A DNA stretch of 64,000 nucleotides from Burkholderiales bacterium (lineage in GTDB: Bacteria > Pseudomonadota > Gammaproteobacteria > Burkholderiales > WYBJ01). The stretch lies in contig JADLAC010000016.1 in assembly GCA_020848435.1 (NCBI GenBank), forward strand, positions 62,001 to 126,000. The letters are read 5' to 3'. Position 1 is the first letter of the stretch. Each line of letters starts with the position of its first letter. The notes below the pieces were generated by a model. That model did no database searches and was not told where the DNA came from. It was given only the letters and a program-made list of their open reading frames with translations. Positions 51,170 through 59,297 of this stretch are shown piece by piece. Position numbers and translations under genes: made by a program.

Positions 51170-52329
51170 CACGCAAGCATTTCCTCATCCTGCTGGTACT
51201 GGTGCTGGTGGTCGGCGGCGTCGGGGTCGCGATGTTCAAGCGCGACACCGATGCCTGGAAGGGTCCCGATTCGCGCCTGGGGCAGAAGGTGCTGCCGAAC
51301 CTGCAGGTAAGCGATGTCACCCACGTCCACATCAAGCACAAGAACGACGAGCTGAACCTCGTGCTCGACAACAACGTCTGGGGCGTGAAGGAGCGCGGCG
51401 GCTATGCGGCCGATCCGGCGTTGATCTCCGAGCTCATGTTCAAGGCGCGCGATTGGAAGATCGTGCAGAGCGAACCGATCACCGAGGCGCAGCGCCCGCG
51501 GATCGACGTCGCCGCGCCCGATGCGAAGGAAGGCGCGGCCACGCTGCTGGAGTTTCGCGGCAAGGACGGCAAGGCGCTGGCGACGCTTTACCTCGGCAAG
51601 AAGCACCTGGGCAAACCGCCGCTGCAAGTAAAGGGCTTCGACAAGGGCCAACCCGACGGGCGCTATCTGCTGGTCGGCGCCGATCCGAGCACCCTGCTGG
51701 TGGTCTCCGACCCGATGAACAACATCGAGCCCAAGCCCGAGAAGTGGATCTCGAAGGAATTCGCCAAGATCGATCGCATCAAGCGCCTGGAGCTCGACAG
51801 CGGCGTGCCGGCAGCGAGCTATACCCTGACGCGCGATCGCGAGTCGGGCGACTTCGTGCTGGCAGGCGCGAAGCCCGGAGAGAAGACCGATATCGGCGCT
51901 GCGCTCTCGACCACCAATGCCCTCTACCAGCTTGCCTTCGTCGACGTCGAACCGAAGTTGAAGCCCGAGCAGTTGGCGAAAGCGACCCGGATTACGGCCG
52001 AAACCTTCGACGGCTGGACCTACGAGATGAAGATCGCGCCCAAGCCCGGCGACGACGCCCACATGTATTTCACCATCGCGCTCAGCGGCGAGGCGACCAA
52101 GACCGAGCGCGTAGCTCCCCAGGACGAGAAAGCCGAAGAGAAGGAAAAGCGCGACCAGGAGCACGCGGAGAAATTCAAGCGCCTGCAAGCGCAGCTCGCG
52201 CGCGAGAAGACTTTCGCCGGCTGGGTCTACAGCGTCGAAACCAAGACCATCGGTCCGCTGCTGCGCGTGCGCGAGCGCTTCATCGAGCAACCCGAGAAGC
52301 CCGGGAAACCCGCGGCCGCGAAGAAATAG
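51166..52329 (+). CDS. DUF4340 membrane-anchored periplasmic protein
   Basis: 387 residues. An N-terminal anchor (FLILLVLVLVVGGVGVAMF) is followed by a periplasmic region with repeated DUF4340-type beta units: VTHVHIKHKNDELNLVLDNNVWGVKERGGYAADPALISELM and later RIKRLELDSGVPAASYTL. The C-terminal part is highly charged (EKAEEKEKRDQEHAEKFKRLQ) and helical. DUF4340 proteins accompany GldG-like exporters; they probably form the external part of the complex. Function is unknown. A GC hairpin follows the stop. Confidence 0.9.
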   Translation: MTRKHFLILLVLVLVVGGVGVAMFKRDTDAWKGPDSRLGQKVLPNLQVSDVTHVHIKHKNDELNLVLDNNVWGVKERGGYAADPALISELMFKARDWKIVQSEPITEAQRPRIDVAAPDAKEGAATLLEFRGKDGKALATLYLGKKHLGKPPLQVKGFDKGQPDGRYLLVGADPSTLLVVSDPMNNIEPKPEKWISKEFAKIDRIKRLELDSGVPAASYTLTRDRESGDFVLAGAKPGEKTDIGAALSTTNALYQLAFVDVEPKLKPEQLAKATRITAETFDGWTYEMKIAPKPGDDAHMYFTIALSGEATKTERVAPQDEKAEEKEKRDQEHAEKFKRLQAQLAREKTFAGWVYSVETKTIGPLLRVRERFIEQPEKPGKPAAAKK

Positions 52330-52350
52330 CCTCGGCTGACGGCGGCGGCA

Positions 52351-52375
52351 GCGGCCCGCAGCTTCAGCGGGCCGC
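52351..52375. terminator. GC hairpin at convergent gene ends
   Basis: GCGGCCCGC (52351-52359), seven bases, then GCGGGCCGC (52367-52375): a perfect 9-bp stem. It lies 21 bases after the DUF4340 stop and spans the stop codon of the convergent gene (52364-52366). There is no T-run, so Rho-independent strength is doubtful; it may act on both strands. Confidence 0.5.
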
Positions 52376-53272
52376 GACCACGTCCTCCCACCGAGGACAA
52401 GTGCGCGCCTCGATCGGCCGATCCCAGAGCGCGCAATTGGCCGCATCGACCACCTGCACCGGCAGCATGATTTCGGCGGGCACCTGCTCGCCGCGCAGGT
52501 GCCGGATCGCGGCCTCGGTCGCGACGCAGCCCATATTCATGGCGTCGAAATCGGCGCTCGCGAGTAGCCGTCCTTCCCTGATCGCCGTGATCGCCGCGGG
52601 CAACGCATTGACGCCTGTCAGTGGAATCGCGCGCTGCGCGCTGCGCATCGCGTCGATCGCGCCCAAGGCCATGACGTCGTTGGCGCACAGCACGGCGTCG
52701 AGCGCGCGTCCCGCTGCGAGCCATTGTGCCATCAACCGCCGCGCCGTCGCTTCCTGGTAGTCCCCGGCGCCCTCCACGACGACCCGAATTCCCGCATGGC
52801 GCGCGGCCGCCTCGCGAAAGCCGGCAAGCCGCGCTTGGCTCGTGACCGAGCCGGGCGTGCCTTCCATGATGGCGACGTTGCCGCGGTGGCCGAGATGCGC
52901 GAACAGGCGCTCGGCCACCGCGATCGCGAGCACGCGATCGTCGGAACCGACGAAGCTGACCGGCCGGGTGCGTTGGAGCCGGTTGATGATGTTGAAGATC
53001 GGGATACCGGCAGCTTCGATGCGCGCGACCGCCGCGTCGACGGCCGTGTCGTGTACGGGCACGAACACGAACGCATCGGGATGCTCGCCCAGCGCCTCAT
53101 CGATGAGCGCGATCTGCTGATCGAAATCGTCCGGGCGTTCCGGCACGAAGTGCCGGGTGCTCGCGCCGAGCCGGGCCGCGGTTCGGTCGGCGCCCAGCCG
53201 CGCCGCCGCGTAGGCGGGATTGGTGCGGTTCTTGGTGAAGACCGCGAGCTTCGGTTCGTTACCTCCAGTCAT
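52364..53272 (-). CDS. Periplasmic-binding-protein-like (type I) sugar-binding domain protein without signal or HTH
   Basis: 302 residues from the ATG at 53272 (GAGAGG upstream). The sequence KLAVFTKNRTNPAYAAARLGADRTAARLG, DAFVFVPVHDTAVDAAVARIEAAGIPIFNI and AVLCANDVMALGAIDAMRSA is a type I periplasmic-binding fold, as in ribose-binding proteins and LacI-family regulators. There is neither a signal peptide nor a helix-turn-helix, and no ABC sugar-transport genes are next to it. It could be a cytoplasmic ligand sensor, or a binding protein that lost its signal. An upstream start would add 23 residues that do not look like a signal peptide. Confidence 0.85.
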   Translation of the reverse strand: MTGGNEPKLAVFTKNRTNPAYAAARLGADRTAARLGASTRHFVPERPDDFDQQIALIDEALGEHPDAFVFVPVHDTAVDAAVARIEAAGIPIFNIINRLQRTRPVSFVGSDDRVLAIAVAERLFAHLGHRGNVAIMEGTPGSVTSQARLAGFREAAARHAGIRVVVEGAGDYQEATARRLMAQWLAAGRALDAVLCANDVMALGAIDAMRSAQRAIPLTGVNALPAAITAIREGRLLASADFDAMNMGCVATEAAIRHLRGEQVPAEIMLPVQVVDAANCALWDRPIEARTCPRWEDVVAAR

Positions 53273-53367
53273 CGGCGCCTCTCGTAACACGCTGTCGCGG
53301 CGTTGCCCGCCCGCGGCGATCAGGTTAGCATGACCGCCCACACCCGAGAACGCCGTCAGGAGATGCC

Positions 53368-53973
53368 ATGCGCGTGAGAGTCAACGCCGCTTCGCCATTC
53401 GCTCGCAAAGTGAGAATCGTCGCGCGCGAAACCGGCCTCGCCGAGCGCATCGAAGAAATCGAGACGACGGTCTCGCCGATCGCACCGAACAAGGAGCTGG
53501 CCGGTGCCAATCCGCTGGTGAAGATCCCCGCGCTGCTGCTCGACGACGGCACCACGCTGTACGACTCGCGCGTGATCTGCGAGTACCTCGATGCAGCCGC
53601 GGGCGGGCGTCTGTTTTCCCAAGGCGAGGCACGCTGGCCGGCACTGCGCCTGCAAGCGTTGTGCGACGGCATCCTCGATGCCGCCGTGCTCACGCGTTAC
53701 GAAGTCGCGGTACGGCCCGAGGCGTCGCGCTGGAACGAGTGGATCGCCGGCCAACGCCTGAAGATCGACGGCGGTTTGAGCGCGCTCGATGAGGCCCAGC
53801 CCGGCTTCGGCGCGAGCTTCGGCATCGGCCAGATCGGCGCGGCCTGCGTGCTGGGCTACCTCGACTTCCGCTTCCCCGAAATCGATTGGCGCGCCCGGCA
53901 TCCGCGGCTCAAGGACTGGTTCGCACAGGTGCTCGCGCGGCCGTCGGTGCGTGATACGACCCCGCGCGCATAG
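53368..53973 (+). CDS. Glutathione S-transferase family protein
   Basis: 201 residues. Thioredoxin-like N-domain with SPFARKVRIVARETGL (the catalytic Ser/Cys position is Ser9 in ASPFARK), NPLVKIPALLLDDG (cis-Pro) and LYDSRVICEYLD (the glutathione Glu/Asp-Ser pair). The helical C-domain has DIL-type sequence and IGAACVLGYLDFRFPEIDW. This is the common bacterial GST group with N-terminal SPxxRKVR. It conjugates or reduces with glutathione in the cytoplasm. It is divergent from the binding-protein-like gene with 95 bp between starts. Confidence 0.92.
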   Translation: MRVRVNAASPFARKVRIVARETGLAERIEEIETTVSPIAPNKELAGANPLVKIPALLLDDGTTLYDSRVICEYLDAAAGGRLFSQGEARWPALRLQALCDGILDAAVLTRYEVAVRPEASRWNEWIAGQRLKIDGGLSALDEAQPGFGASFGIGQIGAACVLGYLDFRFPEIDWRARHPRLKDWFAQVLARPSVRDTTPRA

Positions 53974-54079
53974 CACGCGCTGCCGCTGATCGATAGGCCG
54001 GCCGCGGCAACTGGGGATAGGGTGCGAGCGATTGCCGGTTGCCCATATCAGCGACGAACCTCGGACCCAGGAGACTAGC

Positions 54080-54907
54080 GTGCCGCCACAGGCGGGTGAG
54101 GCGGCCTTGCCGGCGGTGCACCATGGGCAGGCCGCGCTTGGCGACGGCACGCTGCATTTCGTCGAGGCCGGCGCCGGCGAGCCACTGCTGCTGGTCCACG
54201 GCGGCCACGGCTCGTGGACGCACTGGGTGGCGAACATCGCGCCGCTGGCGCGCCGCCGCCGCGTCATCGCGCTCGATCTGCCGGGCTTCGGCGCATCCTT
54301 CACACCCGTGCCCGCGTACTCGATCGAGCGCTATGCGCTGGTCGTGTCTGAGCTGCTCGATGCGCTTGCGCTGCCGCGTGCCGCGATCGCGGGTTTTTCC
54401 TTCGGCTGCGTCGTGGCCGCGGCCGCCGCGCGCGCCGAGCCACGCCGCTTGAGCCATCTCGCGCTGGTGAATCCGCCCGGCATCGGGCCGGCCTCGCCCA
54501 TTGCCGCGGACATCATGAAGTCGCTGTCGCAGTTGAGCGTACGCGCGGGCCTGCAGCGCGGCGCGGCCGAGAGCCTGCGCCGGCTCCAGCTCTTCGACCA
54601 GTCGCTGATCGACCCTGCCCTGGTGAGCCTCATGGTGGCGAACTTGCGCCAGACCCGGTTCGTGTCGCGCGCTCTGTCGCGCAGCGCCCCCACCGATCGC
54701 ATCCTGACAACGGTAGCGCAGCCGATCCTGGTCGTGATCGGGCGCGAGGATCTCCATCGCCAGTACGGCCTGGCCGAGACCTTGCGCATCCTGCCCCGCT
54801 GCGCACCGCATGCCCAGATCGCTCTCGTCGAGCGCGCCCGCCACTGGCTGCAATACGACCGGGCCGAGCTGTTCAACGCCTTGCTCGGCGACTTCGTTGG
54901 CGAGTAG
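54080..54907 (+). CDS. Alpha/beta-fold hydrolase, GTG start
   Basis: 275 residues from a GTG at 54080, chosen because AGGAG lies six bases upstream; an in-frame TTG at 54032 lacks a site. Oxyanion region LLLVHGGHGSWTHWVANI, LDLPGFGAS, nucleophile Ser in AGFSFGCVVA, acid Asp in IGREDLHRQY and His in RARHWLQYD. All three catalytic residues are present. The family covers esterases, C-C bond hydrolases of meta-cleavage pathways and haloperoxidase-like enzymes. It lies 106 bp after the GST gene and 98 bp before an MFS gene. Substrate unknown. Confidence 0.88.
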   Translation: MPPQAGEAALPAVHHGQAALGDGTLHFVEAGAGEPLLLVHGGHGSWTHWVANIAPLARRRRVIALDLPGFGASFTPVPAYSIERYALVVSELLDALALPRAAIAGFSFGCVVAAAAARAEPRRLSHLALVNPPGIGPASPIAADIMKSLSQLSVRAGLQRGAAESLRRLQLFDQSLIDPALVSLMVANLRQTRFVSRALSRSAPTDRILTTVAQPILVVIGREDLHRQYGLAETLRILPRCAPHAQIALVERARHWLQYDRAELFNALLGDFVGE

Positions 54908-55005
54908 GAGCCCGCCGGAGTTGATTCGCGCGCGGCATTGTGGGCGCAACCCGAAGGGACACCCGTGAAATCAAGTCCGACAGCCATGGCGGATGCGATC
55001 GCGGC

Positions 55006-56166
55006 ATGACTGCCGCCGAACCAAGCAACGCTGGACCCGAGCGGCTGCACAGCGCCGATCGCCAATCGAATCTCGCCGCGCTCGTCTTGTCGCTTACCCT
55101 CGCGGGCGATGTGGTGCTTTACCTGCTGTTGCCGTTGCATGCGGCGAGCTTCGGCGTCAGTCTGCCCGAAGCCGGCGCCTTGCTCGCGGCCAATCGGCTG
55201 GTGCGTATCGTGGGCTACGGTTGGGTTGCCCGCTATTTCCAGCGTCACGGACCGCGCCGCACCTGCACGCTGGCCGCGATCGCCGCGGCCGTTTCGACGC
55301 TCGGCTACGGGATGCTCGCCGGATTCCTCGCACTGCTCGCGATGCGCTTGCTGTGGGGGCTTGCGTTCGCCGCGATGAATATCGCGACCCAGGTGCTCGC
55401 GACCGCGGAACCCATTGCCGCTGCCCGCCGCAGCGGCCGCTCGCGGGCGATCGTTTCGGTGGGGCCGATGGTCGGCTTGCTTGCCGGCGCGGCAGCGTCG
55501 GAAGTCATCGGGCCGCAGTCCGTGTTCCTGCTGCTCGGCGCGATCGCTTTTCTCGCCTTGTTGTTCACCCCCAAGCTCAGTCGCGGAACGCCTGTCCCGC
55601 TCGCACACCGGCCGCGGTTCGCGTTGCCGAGCCGGCTCGATACCTGGTCGTTCGTCCAGGGGTTGACGCTCGATGGCCTGTTTGTGATCGGACTGTCCGT
55701 GCTCGCGGCGAATGCCGTACCGCAAGGCGCAGCCCTGGCCGCCGGCGCGGCGCTGGCCCTGCGCTACCTCACGGAAATGCTGTTGAGCCCCGTTGGCGGT
55801 GCGGCCGCCGAGCGCTGGGGCCCGGTTCGGATGCTGGTCGCCTGCTCGCTCGTCTGCGCCTTGGGCCTCATGCTCGTGGGCAGCGGCGCGCTGTGGGTGG
55901 GCGCGCTCACGGTGGTGGTCATGCGCGGCATGCTGCAGCCGTTGCCGGCGCCGGTGGCTGCGCTCACCCACCAAGGCAGCGCGCGGGTCGGTGCCATCGC
56001 TCGCGTCGCCACCTGGCGCGACCTCGGTGCGGGCATCGGGCCGCTCGCCGCCGGCGCGCTCATCCCCGTGCTGCCGGCCTGGGCGCTGTATGGAGCCGCG
56101 GCCTTGCTCCTTGGCGGCGTCGCGGGCGCCGTCGCCACGGGGGCGGACGCGCGCCGGCGCGGCTGA
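55006..56166 (+). CDS. MFS transporter
   Basis: 386 residues from the ATG at 55006; an earlier in-frame start at 54940 adds residues with no membrane or domain character. About twelve hydrophobic segments are present. The A-motif-like loop between segments 2 and 3 is degenerate (ARYFQRHGPRRT). The central loop carries KLSRGTPVPLAHRPRFALPS. It is a secondary transporter of the inner membrane with a PMF-type mechanism; substrate unknown. It lies between a hydrolase and aroG. Confidence 0.85.
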   Translation: MTAAEPSNAGPERLHSADRQSNLAALVLSLTLAGDVVLYLLLPLHAASFGVSLPEAGALLAANRLVRIVGYGWVARYFQRHGPRRTCTLAAIAAAVSTLGYGMLAGFLALLAMRLLWGLAFAAMNIATQVLATAEPIAAARRSGRSRAIVSVGPMVGLLAGAAASEVIGPQSVFLLLGAIAFLALLFTPKLSRGTPVPLAHRPRFALPSRLDTWSFVQGLTLDGLFVIGLSVLAANAVPQGAALAAGAALALRYLTEMLLSPVGGAAAERWGPVRMLVACSLVCALGLMLVGSGALWVGALTVVVMRGMLQPLPAPVAALTHQGSARVGAIARVATWRDLGAGIGPLAAGALIPVLPAWALYGAAALLLGGVAGAVATGADARRRG

Positions 56167-56337
56167 GCCTAGGTTTCGGGGGCGCGACGCGATCGGCAGA
56201 ATAGAGCTCGCCGAGGGGTGTGCGCGCAGGGGCGGCTGAGCCGCGCTTTCGAGCGCCTGCCGGCGCTGTCGCCGCCGTACCGATTGGGAGTACATTTGGC
56301 GCTCGAGCCGGATTCGCAAACGCCGGGGAGGTAGACG

Positions 56338-57420
56338 ATGCAGGCCAACCACAGCGAGCCTATCGATGACGTTCGTGTGCGCGAAATCGACGAGCTGGTC
56401 GCGCCGCAGACCCTGGTCGAAGAGCTGCCGGTCACGGCGGCGATTTCGGCCACGACCCGCCTCGGCCGCCACACTATCCATCGCATTCTGACCGGCAGCG
56501 ACGATCGCATGATCGCGATCGTCGGTCCGTGCTCGATCCACGATCCGACGACCGCGCTCGAATACGCGCGGCGGCTGCGCTTGGAGGCGCAGCGCCTGGA
56601 GAATGAGTTGCTGCTGGTCATGCGCGTGTACTTCGAGAAGCCGCGCACCACCGTGGGCTGGAAGGGCCTCATCAACGACCCGGGCCTGGACGGCACTTAT
56701 CGCGTCAACGACGGTTTGCGCCTCGCGCGCAAGCTGCTCATCGAAGTAAACAGCCTCGGCCTACCGACCGGCAACGAGTTTCTCGACCCCATCACGCCGC
56801 AGTACCTCGCGGATTTGGCGAGCTGGGGCGCGATCGGCGCGCGCACGACCGAAAGCCAGGTGCATCGCGAGCTCGCCTCGGGGCTGTCGTGTCCGGTGGG
56901 TTTCAAGAACGGCACCGACGGCAACGTGCGCATCGCCGTCGATGCGATCCGCGCGGCGCGCCACCCGCATCGCTTCGTCGGCGTCACGAAGGCCGGCCGC
57001 TCGGCGGTGGTGGAGACCGTCGGCAACGAGGATTGCCACCTGATCCTGCGCGGCGGCAAGGAACCGAACTACGACGCGGCCGCGGTGGCGGCGGCCTGCA
57101 CGGAGCTTGCGGCGGCAGGACAGACGCCGCAGGTCATGATCGATGCGAGCCACGGCAACAGCCGCAAGCAGCATCGCTTGCAGATCGAGGTCATTCGTGA
57201 CGTGGCACAGCAAGTGAGCGCGGGCGACAAGCGCATCTTCGGCGCCATGGTCGAATCGAACCTGGTCGACGGCCGCCAGGATCTGATCGCCGGCAAGCCG
57301 CTGGTGCACGGCCAGAGCATCACCGATGCGTGCATCGGCTGGGAGGATACGGTCGCGGTGCTCGATCTTCTCGCCGAAGCGGTGCGCCAGCGCCGGCTCG
57401 CGCTCGAACAGGCGGATTGA
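56338..57420 (+). CDS. aroG: 3-Deoxy-7-phosphoheptulonate (DAHP) synthase, class I (AroG/F/H type)
   Basis: 360 residues, GGGGAGG upstream of the ATG. Family landmarks: VREIDELVAPQTLVEELP, IVGPCSIHDP (PEP/metal site), MRVYFEKPRTTVGWKGLINDPGLDGTYRVNDGLR, GARTTESQVHRELASGLSCPVGFKNGTDGN, and DASHGNSRKQH (metal ligands). It condenses PEP and erythrose-4-phosphate, the first step of the shikimate pathway. The N-terminal 45 residues carry the usual feedback-inhibition region, but which amino acid (Phe, Tyr or Trp) inhibits cannot be told from sequence alone. Confidence 0.96.
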   Translation: MQANHSEPIDDVRVREIDELVAPQTLVEELPVTAAISATTRLGRHTIHRILTGSDDRMIAIVGPCSIHDPTTALEYARRLRLEAQRLENELLLVMRVYFEKPRTTVGWKGLINDPGLDGTYRVNDGLRLARKLLIEVNSLGLPTGNEFLDPITPQYLADLASWGAIGARTTESQVHRELASGLSCPVGFKNGTDGNVRIAVDAIRAARHPHRFVGVTKAGRSAVVETVGNEDCHLILRGGKEPNYDAAAVAAACTELAAAGQTPQVMIDASHGNSRKQHRLQIEVIRDVAQQVSAGDKRIFGAMVESNLVDGRQDLIAGKPLVHGQSITDACIGWEDTVAVLDLLAEAVRQRRLALEQAD

Positions 57421-57748
57421 TGTGATCCAGCGCGGCTTTGCGATTGCTGCTCAATCCGGACAGCTTGCCGCTCGTGACGGGTCGATCGTGATCCAGGGGC
57501 GCGGCTTTGCACGTAGCCCGGCGTTTTGCTCGCGGTACGCCGCTTCCTGGCACGTGCGCGGCGATTCGGCGGTGCGAAGGTTTGCGTTCGCGAGCTCGTG
57601 CTTCACCGTGGACTCAACGCGTCGCCTCGATGCGGTCATAGCAGCCACCTTCCCCCGCCCTGTGCCTGCGGCGATTACCACCGATCCCGGACTCGGTCCC
57701 TTTCCCGGATGAAATACCCGGGCTAGGACAGCGCAAGGCGACGACGCC
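57421..57748. other. Intergenic region between aroG and an MFS gene
   Basis: 328 bases without a supported gene. A near-repeat is visible: a 20-base stretch beginning GTGATCCAG and ending CGCGGCTTTGC at 57422-57441 recurs with three extra G/C bases at 57488-57510. Its meaning is unknown. No terminator hairpin with a T-run is seen after aroG. Confidence 0.4.
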
Positions 57749-58975
57749 ATGGAAGGACCGCGGGACCCACCGCTCGCGCCGGAACGATCGGGCCGCGCCG
57801 AGCGGCGTTTCTTTCTCCTGATCGCGGCGATCGGCGGACTTGCGATCTTAAGCTCCACGCTTTCGAAGACGCCGGTATTGCCGCTGTTCGCGCACGCGCT
57901 CGGCGCCAGCCCGCGGGAGATCGGCTGGATCGTCATCGCCTCCACCATCCCCGGCATACTGGTCAGCTTTCCCGCCGGCGCGATTTCGGATTGGATCGGC
58001 AAGCGCCGGGTCATCATGGGATCGTTGGTCGTGTTCGCGACCGCGCCGTTGCTGTACTTGCTGGTCGCGACTAGCTGGCAACTGATGGCGGTGCGCTTCT
58101 ATCATGGCTTCGCCACGGCCATCTTCGGCACGGTCGCCACGGCGGCGATCGCCGAGCGCTACCCCGAACGGCGCGCGGCGATGCTCTCGACGTATTCCTC
58201 GGTGACCATCGTCGGGCGCTCGCTCGCGCCCTTCGTCGGCGGCATGCTCATATCGCTGGCGAGCTTCCATTCGGTCTACGTCGCCTGCGCGCTCAGCGGG
58301 ATCCTCGCCTGGTTCGCCGGCATGCTGCTTCCTTCCGAAGCGCCACCGGCGCGAGTCGGGAAACCCGCTTTCCCGCGTTTTTTCGCGGCGCTGTCCGCGG
58401 TGCTCGCAAGCCGTGCAATCGTGCTGACCAGCATCGTGGAAGCAGCGCAGTATCTCGCCTTCGGGGCCGTGGAAGCATTCCTCGCGCTCTATGCCGCGAG
58501 CATCGGCATACAGCCCTGGGAAATCGGCATCATCCTGGGCGTCCAACTGGTGAGCGTAGTGCTGATCAAGCCCGTCATGGGAACGCTGTCCGACCGGATC
58601 GGGCGTCGCGCCATCATCGCTCCCGGCCTCGCCGTCGAGGTCGCAGCCCTCGCCTCGCTGCCGCTCGCGCACGGCGTCATCACGCTATCCGCCCTGAGCC
58701 TCGCGTTCGGCATCGGCTTCGCCACGGTGACCTCGTCGACCTCGGCGCTGGTGGCCGACTATGCCAAGGCAGGCCAATTCGGGGCGTCGGTCGGCGTGCT
58801 CAGAACCATCATGGACATCGGCCAGACCGTCGGCCCGGTGCTGACCGGCTTGGTCGTGGCGGCGTGGGGCTACGGCGTGGCTTTTCCGCTGCTGGGCGCG
58901 ATCGTGGCGCTGAGCGCGGTGGTTTTCTTTGCCGCACCGCGTACCGTGCAGCCGCACCATCACCGAACGCGCTGA
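57749..58975 (+). CDS. MFS transporter (drug/metabolite exporter-like)
   Basis: 408 residues, about twelve membrane segments. Motif A between segments 2 and 3 reads GAISDWIGKRRVIMG and is repeated in the second half as GTLSDRIGRRAIIAPG. Motif C-like glycines are less clear. This form, with DxxGRR in both halves, is common in exporters of the drug:H+ antiporter groups. Start ATG at 57749. It is convergent with the acyl-CoA synthetase; a repeat block lies between them. Confidence 0.88.
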   Translation: MEGPRDPPLAPERSGRAERRFFLLIAAIGGLAILSSTLSKTPVLPLFAHALGASPREIGWIVIASTIPGILVSFPAGAISDWIGKRRVIMGSLVVFATAPLLYLLVATSWQLMAVRFYHGFATAIFGTVATAAIAERYPERRAAMLSTYSSVTIVGRSLAPFVGGMLISLASFHSVYVACALSGILAWFAGMLLPSEAPPARVGKPAFPRFFAALSAVLASRAIVLTSIVEAAQYLAFGAVEAFLALYAASIGIQPWEIGIILGVQLVSVVLIKPVMGTLSDRIGRRAIIAPGLAVEVAALASLPLAHGVITLSALSLAFGIGFATVTSSTSALVADYAKAGQFGASVGVLRTIMDIGQTVGPVLTGLVVAAWGYGVAFPLLGAIVALSAVVFFAAPRTVQPHHHRTR

Positions 58976-59020
58976 GCGACCACCGCGGCGAGCGCTTGCG
59001 GTGGTTATTGTCAAGCCTCT

Positions 59021-59127
59021 ACCCGTTCGAAATCGGCTTGAAAATGCACGTTTAAGCGCGGAAACGGCGCTTGCCCAAGGCCGTTTCGCTTTTCAAACAA
59101 CTCATTGTCGGGGTCGGACCCGATTGT
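59021..59127 (+). repeat. Imperfect direct repeat, copy A (REP-like block)
   Basis: About 105 bases that align without gaps to 59191-59297 at an offset of 170 bases, with roughly four of five positions identical. Conserved cores include CGTTCGAAATCGGCT, TTAAGC, CCGTTTCGCTTTT and ACAACTCATTG, and each ends in the GGGTCGGACCCGATT palindrome (GGTCCGACCCGATT in copy B). Intergenic, between convergent genes. Confidence 0.8.
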
Positions 59128-59168
59128 CGGGGTCGGACCCGACCTTGCATTGTCGGGGTCGGACCCGA
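59106..59168. repeat. Three copies of TGTCGGGGTCGGACCCGA
   Basis: Exact 18-base copies start at 59106, 59125 and 59151; the first two are head to tail with a 19-base period. The core GGGTCSGACCC is a palindrome, so each copy can fold. Halves of it recur at 26.9, 33.9 and (as GGGGCAGACCC) 36.4 kb. Confidence 0.9.
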
Positions 59169-59190
59169 CCTCCGACTTGGCAGCCACCTA

Positions 59191-59297
59191 CACCGTTCGA
59201 AATCGGCTCGAAAGTGCACCGTTAAGCTCGAAAAGGGCGTGCCCTCGGGGCCGTTTCGCTTTTTTTACAACTCATTGCCTCGGTCCGACCCGATTCC
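59191..59297 (+). repeat. Imperfect direct repeat, copy B, running into the synthetase 3' end
   Basis: The second copy of the 105-base unit. On the minus strand, positions from about 59290 down to 59222 are the last ~22 codons and the stop of the acyl-CoA synthetase, so the repeat has supplied the end of that protein. Confidence 0.8.
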
